Shown piece by piece: positions 1-6,170 of a stretch of 7,662 nucleotides of DNA; position 1 is the stretch's first letter; each line of letters begins with the position of its first letter. Origin of the DNA: JBDREW01 sp043819385. GTDB taxonomy: Bacteria > Patescibacteriota > Minisyncoccia > Minisyncoccales > GWA2-38-27. A program made the translations under genes and the position numbers. Location: positions 1-7,662 of the forward strand of contig JBDREW010000014.1 in the NCBI GenBank assembly GCA_043819385.1, given 5' to 3'. A model generated the notes under the pieces. It made no database searches, was not told where the DNA came from, and saw nothing but the letters and a program-made list of their open reading frames with translations.

Positions 1-55
1 ATACTATTATAATTCCTAAAAAAGAAAATACAATATCAAATGTTCTTTTTAGCAT
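1..55 (-). CDS. Initiating sugar-phosphate transferase, WcaJ/PglC type (partial, C-terminus outside window)
   Basis: An ATG at 55-53 on the minus strand opens a frame that runs off the left edge after 18 codons: MLKRTFDIVFSFLGIIIV. The pattern of a short basic start, R-x-F-D-I, then a Ser and Gly in a hydrophobic helix is the hallmark N-terminus of bacterial sugar transferases (Pfam PF02397). These enzymes move a sugar phosphate from a nucleotide sugar to undecaprenyl phosphate and so start glycan assembly at the inner membrane; the hydrophobic run would be the start of the membrane helix. The catalytic domain is outside the window, so neither the sugar nor the subtype (long WcaJ-like or short PglC-like) can be told, although starting directly with this motif fits the short form. 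The gene overlaps the upstream methyltransferase by 20 bases. Confidence 0.78.
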   Translation of the reverse strand, partial: MLKRTFDIVFSFLGIIIV

Positions 56-791
56 AAAATACTACTTTAAATGAATATTTTTTAAAAAAAGGAAAAACAA
101 ATAAAAGAAAACTATCTATTTTTTCAAATATTTTCAAAATAATTTTTCCAGCTGGTAATTTCAAAAAAGGAAACACAATCCAAGAAGTAAAATGAAAAAA
201 ATAAAGATCTATTTTTTGAAAATATTTTTGGATTTCCTTTACATCTTTTGTTTTCAAAATATGTTCAACAGCCCATTCTGTTCTCCTACCAGTTAACTTA
301 TTGAATCTTCTTTTTAAATTAGTAATTGGGTTGTGTCCAAAAGTTTCTATTCCTATTAAAAAACCATCTGGTTTTAAAACTCTTTGCAATTCAGGTAATG
401 CTTTATTTAAATCAATCGAAGAAAAAGTACCTCCATCAAAAATAATATCAAAATAATTATCAGGGAAATTCATTTTTTCACAATCCATCAATATTAATTC
501 TATTATATTTTCTAATCCATATTTTTTAATTCTTTGTTTGGCAACATCTAATGATTTTTTAGATAAATCAATTCCAATAACTTCTCCTCCATACATAGCA
601 AGCCAAACAGAATGAATGCCATTACCACATCCATAATCTAAAATTCTTTTATTTTGACATTTATCTTTTAAAAAATCTCTTAAAAATCTGTGACTTTTTA
701 ATATAATGGGATCAAATCCTTCAAAATCACCGTCACCCTTATCGTGTTGATTATCATAATATTCAATTTCTTTTTGTTTTCTTATTTCCAT
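36..791 (-). CDS. Class I SAM-dependent methyltransferase (second of two)
   Basis: This 251-residue protein is a Rossmann-fold methyltransferase. Motif I is ILDYGCGNGI (50-59), Asp75 in GIDLS is the likely SAM ribose ligand, and MNFPDNYFDIIFDGG (107-121) and LQRVLKPDGF (135-144) complete the core. Residues 1-30 (EIEYYDNQHDKGDGDFEG) form a polar cap segment common in such enzymes, which supports the ATG at 791 although it lies 29 bases inside the amidotransferase gene. The last 100 residues are unlike those of the other methyltransferase here: FGHNPITNLKRRF (151-163) leads to two hydrophobic patches (about 200-210 and 227-236) separated by a helix with lysines, which could press against a membrane or a lipid-linked substrate. 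The likely acceptor is a sugar of the glycan, but O-, N- or carboxyl-methylation cannot be told apart. The stop is TGA, and the end overlaps the next start by 20 bases. Confidence 0.88.
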   Translation of the reverse strand: MEIRKQKEIEYYDNQHDKGDGDFEGFDPIILKSHRFLRDFLKDKCQNKRILDYGCGNGIHSVWLAMYGGEVIGIDLSKKSLDVAKQRIKKYGLENIIELILMDCEKMNFPDNYFDIIFDGGTFSSIDLNKALPELQRVLKPDGFLIGIETFGHNPITNLKRRFNKLTGRRTEWAVEHILKTKDVKEIQKYFQKIDLYFFHFTSWIVFPFLKLPAGKIILKIFEKIDSFLLFVFPFFKKYSFKVVFYAKKNI

Positions 792-2667
792 AATTTATAT
801 CTAAATCTTTAGATTTATTAAGAATAAATATTCTTCCCCAAATTTCTAATATATAAAATCGGAAAAAAAGTTCTGGCCATAAAAAATTTTTGCCAGAAAT
901 AAATTTTTTAAATTCTTTTAATAATTTCTGCTTATTTATATAATTTGAAATAAAATAACTATTTTTTATAACTATTTCTATTTCTCTTTTTAGCTCTGTT
1001 TTAAACCAAATCTCTTCAGGAACTGAAAATCCTAATTTACTTTTCCTTAATCTTATTTTTTCAGGAATAATTCCTTTTTGAGAATCACGTAAAATAACTT
1101 TACTCCAACCATTTTTCATTTTTTGATTCAATGTAAGAGATGACATTTTTTCAATTAATCTATGATCTAAAAAAGGTAGTCTAACCTCTAATGAATGGGC
1201 CATAGAACTTTTATCTACATGACGTAAAAGCCCGGGCAAACTCCATTTAAGAATATCTTGTTTTATACGTTCACCTAAATTTTTTTGATAGCTAAAATCA
1301 AGAGATCTTCCACGCATTTCTTTTAAAAATTGTGGATTAAATAGTTTTTCTAAACTAAAAAATCTGTCCCCAAATTTAAAATATTTTAAACCATTTCTTA
1401 TTCCTAAAGTTTTTAAAATGCTTATAGAACTAAAAAATCTTAACGATTCATAAAAAAAAGAGAGATATTTATGCTCTTCTAAAAGTTTTCTTAAATAAAA
1501 TATATAAAACTTTCTATAACCGCATAAATTTTCGTCTCCACCTTGTCCATCTAATAAGATCTTAACCTTTTTTTTAGCTTCTTTCAAGACTTTCCATTGA
1601 GCATAAATACTACTTCCACCAAATGGTTCCTCTTGATACCATACTAAATCATTAATCTCATTTAAAAAATCTTTAGGTTCTGGAAATATATAATTTTTTT
1701 CAGCTCCAGTTCTATCAATAACTTCTTTAATATATTTTCTTTCATCAAATAATTTTTCTTTTGAGCAAGAAGAAAATGTTTTTTGAATTTTTCCTAAACT
1801 ATCAATTTTTTCTTTTTTCAAAAAATTACTAATTGTACAAACTATTGAAGACGAATCTAACCCTCCAGATAAACAAGACCCAATTGGCACATCACTTTGC
1901 AATCTTATTTTTACTGAATCAGCAAATATTTTTGAAAATTCTTCAATATCCTCTTCTCTATTTTCATTATTTTTTTTTATTTCATTAGAAACTTGAAAAT
2001 CCCAATATTTTTCAATTTTAAATTCTTTATTTTCTTTTATTTTTAACCAAGATGCAGAGCTAAGTTTTTTTATTCCTTTAAAAAAGGTTTCATCAGTATG
2101 ATCTACTAATCCAAATTTTAAAAAATCATAAATTAAAGTATCATTTGGTTCTCTTGAAATATTTAACTTTAATAAAGGTTTAATTTCTGAAGCAAAAGCA
2201 AAAATCTTTCCGTTAAAAAAATAATAAAATGGTTTAATGCCTAATCTATCTCGAGAACAAAATAATTCTTTTTTTTTATTATCCCAAATAGCAAAAGCCC
2301 ACATTCCATTAAATTTCTCAAGACATTTTTCTTTCCATTCTTGATAAGAATATAATATTACTTCTGTGTCAGTTTTTGATTTAAATTTATAACCAAGAAA
2401 TTCTAATTCTTTACGAAGTTCAAGGTAATTATAAATTTCTCCGTTATAAACAATCCATAAACTATTGTCATTATTACTCATAGGTTGATGACCAGCACTT
2501 GATAAATCAACAATAGATAATCGGCACCCTCCTAATCCAATATTATTTTTAATATAACAACCTCTATCATCGGGCCCGCGATGATTCATAGAATCAACCA
2601 TACTTTTCAATAAATCTTTATCAATCAAATTTTTATTTAAATTATAAATTCCAGTTATAGCACACAT
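763..2667 (-). CDS. AsnB-type glutamine-dependent amidotransferase / asparagine synthase
   Basis: This 634-residue protein has the full two-domain build and usual length of glutamine-hydrolysing asparagine synthases. The glutaminase domain (about 2-200) starts with MCAITG, so Cys2 becomes the N-terminal nucleophile after Met removal. It also shows RGPDD (30-34), RLSIVDL (49-55) and NGEIYN (75-80). The synthetase domain has the ATP-pyrophosphatase loop SGGLDSS (267-273), LDGQGGDE (372-379), the stretch from RHVDKSSMAHS to RLPFLD (482-501) and KSKLGFSVP (542-550). Both active sites therefore look intact. The housekeeping reaction makes asparagine from aspartate, ATP and glutamine. In glycan loci, relatives such as WbpS are thought to amidate a sugar uronic acid, and the context favours such a role, but the sequence cannot settle the acceptor. 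The ATG lies 3 bases after the upstream stop, and the Cys2 requirement fixes this start. The 3' end (TGA) overlaps the next gene by 29 bases. Confidence 0.93.
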   Translation of the reverse strand: MCAITGIYNLNKNLIDKDLLKSMVDSMNHRGPDDRGCYIKNNIGLGGCRLSIVDLSSAGHQPMSNNDNSLWIVYNGEIYNYLELRKELEFLGYKFKSKTDTEVILYSYQEWKEKCLEKFNGMWAFAIWDNKKKELFCSRDRLGIKPFYYFFNGKIFAFASEIKPLLKLNISREPNDTLIYDFLKFGLVDHTDETFFKGIKKLSSASWLKIKENKEFKIEKYWDFQVSNEIKKNNENREEDIEEFSKIFADSVKIRLQSDVPIGSCLSGGLDSSSIVCTISNFLKKEKIDSLGKIQKTFSSCSKEKLFDERKYIKEVIDRTGAEKNYIFPEPKDFLNEINDLVWYQEEPFGGSSIYAQWKVLKEAKKKVKILLDGQGGDENLCGYRKFYIFYLRKLLEEHKYLSFFYESLRFFSSISILKTLGIRNGLKYFKFGDRFFSLEKLFNPQFLKEMRGRSLDFSYQKNLGERIKQDILKWSLPGLLRHVDKSSMAHSLEVRLPFLDHRLIEKMSSLTLNQKMKNGWSKVILRDSQKGIIPEKIRLRKSKLGFSVPEEIWFKTELKREIEIVIKNSYFISNYINKQKLLKEFKKFISGKNFLWPELFFRFYILEIWGRIFILNKSKDLDINYGNKKTKRN

Positions 2668-2670
2668 AAA

Positions 2671-3393
2671 TTAAATTTTAATATCTTTAAAAAAATTTGC
2701 CCTCTTTAAAAATCTCTGGGCTTTTTTATTGTCATTTTTTAAATTACTTTTTACTTTTTCAATAATTTCTTTTTTAGTCGAATTTAACCAATAACCCGGA
2801 TGAATAAGTATCTGAATTTTATTATATTTTTTTTCTTTAATTATCTTGCAAAAACAACTCCCCTCTCTCCAATTTCTATTGCTATCTGAAATATATTTAA
2901 TATCTTTAAAATATTTATCAGAATAAACACTTATAAATTTTTTCAATTTAAAATTATTTATAAAATTTTTAACAGGATTATGAAAAGAAACAATTTTTAT
3001 TTCTTGATCTAAAATACTTTCAATTATTTTTGCTTCACAATTGATCATTTTTTTTATTCTGATTAAAGAAAAATTAGGATAAATTAAATTATCAAAATGC
3101 AATCCTATTTCATGGCCTAAACTTAATATTTTTTTTAAATAAAAACAATTTTTAAAATCTAAATTATACAATGGATTAGACAACATTATTAAATAAGTTG
3201 ATTTAACTCCAAAACTATTCTCTATTTCAGCCATATTCAAAATATCTTTTATGTTCTCAAAATCAATATCATGCCTTAAATAAATAATTTTTTGTGTTTT
3301 TTCTTTTTGACCAAACTTTAAAAAAACATAACCTTTATTTTTGGCAAGTTTAATTGTCTCTTTATAATGTTCAAGATTAAATCCACACTTCAT
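2671..3393 (-). CDS. Polysaccharide-deacetylase-fold protein (CE4/WbmS-like)
   Basis: With the ATG at 3393 the product has 240 residues. It shows the layout of the uncharacterised CE4-like/WbmS group: LRHDID (39-44) with the likely metal-binding Asp and His, then GHEIGLHFD (93-101), SFHNP (136-140) and HPGYW (198-202). These match the motif order of NodB-fold deacetylases, though the second motif differs from the textbook H-x3-H form. The family is thought to remove acyl groups from sugars with a metal ion; catalysis by this member is not shown. There is no signal peptide, so it should act in the cytoplasm on a precursor rather than on exported polymer. A longer frame can start at a TTG at 3402, but GGAG lies almost on top of that codon and 10 bases from the ATG, so the ATG is preferred. 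Its region is among the most AT-rich in the window. It follows the formyltransferase in an ATGA overlap. Confidence 0.78.
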   Translation of the reverse strand: MKCGFNLEHYKETIKLAKNKGYVFLKFGQKEKTQKIIYLRHDIDFENIKDILNMAEIENSFGVKSTYLIMLSNPLYNLDFKNCFYLKKILSLGHEIGLHFDNLIYPNFSLIRIKKMINCEAKIIESILDQEIKIVSFHNPVKNFINNFKLKKFISVYSDKYFKDIKYISDSNRNWREGSCFCKIIKEKKYNKIQILIHPGYWLNSTKKEIIEKVKSNLKNDNKKAQRFLKRANFFKDIKI

Positions 3394-4322
3394 AATAAAC
3401 AATCTCCTTTTTTAATTTTATTAATTAATATTCCTTTAAAATTAGTAATCAATAGAGAAGAATCTTTCGTCTTAACTAAAAAATCGCCATTTGAAAAAAG
3501 TTCTAATATTGATCCTGGTTTTTTATTTAAAAATTTTATTTTTGAATCAAATGGCTGTGCTTTCCAAATAAATATTTTTTTATTATTTAAAAAAGTAAAA
3601 GAACCAGGATAAGGTTTAGTAAGTGCTCTAATGAAATTATAAATCTCCATACTACTTTTATTCCAATTTATTAATCCATCTTCAGGTTTTCTTTTAGGAT
3701 AAAAAGTTGATTTTCCTTGTTGAGGAGTACAAAAACTCTGTTTAGTTAAAATTAAATCAAAATTTTTAATCAACATCCTTCCAATTAAAATACTAATTTT
3801 TTGATAAATAGTTCTAACTGTATCAAAAAGATTAATTTCAAATTCAAAAAAATCAATTATATCACCAGAATCAATCTCTAAATCAAAATAAAAAATATGA
3901 ATAATAAATTTTTTTCTATTTTCTATTAAAGACCAATTAACTGGCGACCTTCCTTTCCCTTTCGGAAGTTTCCAATTACTACCATGAGCTCCTATTGTTC
4001 CTAAAAAAGGTAATTTTAAAATCTCTTCTGGAATTAATCTCTGCCATCCAAAAACTAAGAATAAGTCAGGATTTAAATTTTTAATCTCTTCTAAATCCTG
4101 TTTATTTTTTAAAGAATAATCATGAGGATAATAAATTGGTATCTTATAATCTTGACTAATTTTTTCAAATGATTTATACCCTGAAATATTATATTTTTCA
4201 GCTTGATTTTGATTTAAAGAAATTATTGCTTTAATTTTATAATCTTTTTCTAAAATTACTTTTAAAATATCAAAACCATATTCAACGCAACTTATAAAAA
4301 TTATGTTTTTATTATTGTTCAT
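3390..4322 (-). CDS. ArnA/Fmt-type formyltransferase, probably acting on an amino sugar
   Basis: This 310-residue protein belongs to the formyltetrahydrofolate-dependent formyltransferases. The N-terminal catalytic domain covers about residues 6-195. It has GWQRLIP (92-98), the catalytic histidine region GAHGSNWKLP (111-120) followed by GRSPVNW (124-130), and DSGDII (151-156), which carries the conserved aspartate (Asp151). The usual Asn-x-His triad member is changed: Gly111 sits where Asn is expected, with His113 kept. The C-terminal domain starts near YPKRKPEDGLINW (208-220) and continues IRALTKPYPGSF (231-242), very like the ArnA and Fmt linker and second domain. Housekeeping Fmt attacks methionyl-tRNA. 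The position inside a glycan operon and the altered motif favour an amino-sugar substrate giving an N-formyl sugar, but this is inference. The gene overlaps the upstream glycosyltransferase by 11 bases and ends in TGA inside an ATGA overlap with the deacetylase-like gene. Confidence 0.85.
   Translation of the reverse strand: MNNNKNIIFISCVEYGFDILKVILEKDYKIKAIISLNQNQAEKYNISGYKSFEKISQDYKIPIYYPHDYSLKNKQDLEEIKNLNPDLFLVFGWQRLIPEEILKLPFLGTIGAHGSNWKLPKGKGRSPVNWSLIENRKKFIIHIFYFDLEIDSGDIIDFFEFEINLFDTVRTIYQKISILIGRMLIKNFDLILTKQSFCTPQQGKSTFYPKRKPEDGLINWNKSSMEIYNFIRALTKPYPGSFTFLNNKKIFIWKAQPFDSKIKFLNKKPGSILELFSNGDFLVKTKDSSLLITNFKGILINKIKKGDCLL
3391..3410 (-). promoter_or_regulatory. Ribosome binding site that decides the deacetylase-like gene start
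   Basis: Read on the minus strand, AAAGGAGA (3410-3403) is followed by a spacer and the ATG at 3393-3391, with 10 bases between the last G of GGAG and the ATG. It is the only convincing Shine-Dalgarno match before any gene in the window. It lies inside the last codons of the formyltransferase gene and rules against the alternative TTG start at 3402, which would leave only one base between the GGAG and the start codon. Confidence 0.7.
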
Positions 4323-5349
4323 ATATTTTTACTAATTCTTGAACTTTTTTTATTGGATTATGCCATTTTTCAACAAACCATCTACTTTTTTTTTCTATTT
4401 CTTTTCTTTTTTCAGGATTATCAATTAAAAATTTAATTTTATTATAAAGATCTTCTGAATTGGCATTGACTATTGGAATATCTTCTGACCAAGGAACAAA
4501 ATTAAAAAAATTTTTATTAAGATAACAAATTACTGGTTTTGATAAAGCCATTGCCTCTACTGCTAATGCTCCATACCAGCCAAATAAAAGCTGATCAATA
4601 ACAATATCAGCTCTGTCAATTAAATCTTTCATTTCTTTATGTTTAACATTTTCCAACAATTTAAATTCAACAAAATAGCCTTGTTTTTTTAATTGTTCAA
4701 TTGTTTTAATTACATATTTTGTTCCTTTCATAGATCTATCACTCGGAGCATGCAAAATAGTAATAGCATCTTTAGGTATTTTTTGTTTAATTGTTCTCCA
4801 ATCATCTAAATCAATATTTAAATAAGGAAATATTTCTGAATGAGGAGAATAAAATTTTAAATCAGGATTAAGAACAAAAGTTTTATTAGCAAAAATAAGT
4901 GCAATCTTCAATCTAAAAAAACTAATCAAAGACCAATATTTTTTTTGACACCTAAAATCTTTACATTCTTTACAAGCATTTATTTCAAAATTATTTAAAG
5001 AATATTTTCGCTGTCTGATATCACAACCCTGAAAAGTAAAAAAAATCTTTTTCCTAAAAATTTTTAAAATTGGTAAGTCCAAATAAAATGGAAGGATACT
5101 TTTTCCAAAATAAAAATGAAAAACATCATATCTTTTAATCGCTTTCAATAAAAAAACAAATGCTTTTAAAAAATTTCTAAGATAATCTCCTTGTTTAAAA
5201 TTTAAATTATAATCAGAAGAATAATTAAAACAAGAACTTTTAAAAATCATATTATCGCTTATGTATCCCAATTTTCTTTCTGTTTGAGATATCATCCATG
5301 CTTGACCTCCAACATCAGAAGGACAATGTAAAATTTTTATCTTTTTCAT
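4312..5349 (-). CDS. GT4-like (GT-B fold) glycosyltransferase with a cysteine cluster
   Basis: This 345-residue protein is a second probable cytoplasmic sugar transferase. It begins with KIKILHCPSDVGGQ (3-16), a first strand and Gly-rich loop of the GT-B fold. The N-terminal domain contains FTFQGCDIR (104-112), in the place where relatives have a His/Gln-Gly-Ser/Asp-Asp motif. It is followed by CKECKDFRC (126-134), giving four cysteines at 109, 126, 129 and 134. The linker NIDLDDW (178-184) leads to the donor domain. There APSDRSMKGT (201-210) supplies the Arg205/Lys208 phosphate contacts, and DQLLFGWYG (252-260) then EAMALSKPVI (265-274) form the donor motif. As in the upstream glycosyltransferase, the first Glu of E-x7-E is Gly (257) and the second is kept (265). 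The start is an ATG 2 bases after the methyltransferase stop, and the gene end overlaps the formyltransferase start by 11 bases. Sugar specificity is unknown. Confidence 0.88.
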   Translation of the reverse strand: MKKIKILHCPSDVGGQAWMISQTERKLGYISDNMIFKSSCFNYSSDYNLNFKQGDYLRNFLKAFVFLLKAIKRYDVFHFYFGKSILPFYLDLPILKIFRKKIFFTFQGCDIRQRKYSLNNFEINACKECKDFRCQKKYWSLISFFRLKIALIFANKTFVLNPDLKFYSPHSEIFPYLNIDLDDWRTIKQKIPKDAITILHAPSDRSMKGTKYVIKTIEQLKKQGYFVEFKLLENVKHKEMKDLIDRADIVIDQLLFGWYGALAVEAMALSKPVICYLNKNFFNFVPWSEDIPIVNANSEDLYNKIKFLIDNPEKRKEIEKKSRWFVEKWHNPIKKVQELVKIYEQ

Positions 5350-5351
5350 AT

Positions 5352-6164
5352 TTAACTAAATTTTCTATCTTTTTTCCTAAAAACAAAAAAAGCCAAATGA
5401 CCTAAATCTTTATAATCAGGAATCTTTAAAGCAATCTGACGAGCTATTTTATTAATTTCGGCGTCATTTTTAGGAGCTTCAGGATAAACTAAAAGAGGAT
5501 GAATAACCCGAGAAATAAAATAATACATACCAAAACGATGAATTTTATCTAAATGATAATAATCTTTACAAAAAGAAATAAGTTTAGATTCATCAAACTT
5601 TAAAGTTGGCCATCTATAATCATAAACAGAAATTGGATCAAGGCCAAATTCTTCTCTTGTTTTATTTAATTTTTCAAGACCTTGAAAAGTACCTTCTTGA
5701 AGTAAAAGCAAACCATTTGGTTTTAAAACTCTAAATAACTCTTTTAAAGCATTTTTTTGTAAATCCCAATCAAGCAAAGCCATTAAACATCTGGTACTGA
5801 TAACTCTATCAAAATAATTATCTGGAAAGGGAATCTCTAAAACATTAGCACAACAAAAACTAATATTACCTTTTAATTCTTTATGATGCGGTAAATTCTT
5901 AGCGTTTTGAATCATCTGATCTGAATAATCACAACCAATAATTTCTATTTTAAACTCTTCTGCATGTTTATAAGTTGAATAACCATTGCCACAGCCAATA
6001 TCTAAAACTCTTATTCCATCATTTAGATATTTTTTTATTCCATCAATCTCTAATTCTCTTAAGTTAATATCTAAAGATGTAGCATATTTTTTATCGCTCG
6101 CTAAATTATCATAAAACTTTTTTAATCTAATTAATTCTTTTTTTAACTCAGGTTTATATGACAT
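5352..6164 (-). CDS. Class I SAM-dependent methyltransferase (first of two)
   Basis: This 270-residue soluble protein is a Rossmann-fold methyltransferase of the Methyltransf_11 type. Motif I is VLDIGCGNGY (53-62), the SAM-binding glycine loop. An acidic residue after the second strand (Asp79 in GCDYSD) should bind the ribose hydroxyls. The segment VLEIPFPDNYFD (108-119) and the post-motif helix ELFRVLKPNG (142-151) are classic for the family. After the core comes a roughly 100-residue C-terminal region with aromatic stretches, including YRWP (183-186) and the conserved-looking HPLLVYPEAPK (222-232), which probably shapes the acceptor pocket. It lies between two GT4-like genes, 6 bases after one and 2 bases before the other, so a sugar or glycan intermediate is the most likely methyl acceptor. 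A small-molecule acceptor is not excluded. The start has no clear Shine-Dalgarno site, and translation may depend on the preceding gene. Confidence 0.88.
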   Translation of the reverse strand: MSYKPELKKELIRLKKFYDNLASDKKYATSLDINLRELEIDGIKKYLNDGIRVLDIGCGNGYSTYKHAEEFKIEIIGCDYSDQMIQNAKNLPHHKELKGNISFCCANVLEIPFPDNYFDRVISTRCLMALLDWDLQKNALKELFRVLKPNGLLLLQEGTFQGLEKLNKTREEFGLDPISVYDYRWPTLKFDESKLISFCKDYYHLDKIHRFGMYYFISRVIHPLLVYPEAPKNDAEINKIARQIALKIPDYKDLGHLAFFVFRKKDRKFS

Positions 6165-6170
6165 AATATT

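Noticed and set aside
802..817. Perfect 7-base inverted repeat TAAATCT-TT-AGATTTA just upstream of the second methyltransferase start
   Set aside because: It lies inside the amidotransferase coding sequence, has a loop too short for a full hairpin, is made mostly of A/T, and such palindromes are expected by chance in DNA this AT-rich. No T-run or promoter elements go with it.
3394..3402. TTG at 3402 as the start of the deacetylase-like gene, adding three residues
   Set aside because: The GGAG site lies one base from the TTG but 10 bases from the ATG at 3393, and the ATG gives a normal ATGA overlap.
3367..3612. An 81-codon open frame on the plus strand
   Set aside because: It lies opposite the formyltransferase and deacetylase-like genes, whose conserved motifs are clear. 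Its product has no recognisable motif, and it would be the only plus-strand gene.
3390..4322. Housekeeping methionyl-tRNA formyltransferase (fmt)
   Set aside because: The glycan-locus context, the Gly-x-His change in the catalytic motif and the ArnA-like linker favour a sugar substrate. The gene symbol is therefore not assigned, although the fold is shared.
5350..5351. Possible promoters or terminators between genes
   Set aside because: The largest gap between genes is 6 bases, and no GC-rich hairpin with a T-run was seen. Promoter-like TATAAT strings occur everywhere in this AT-rich sequence and carry no weight.
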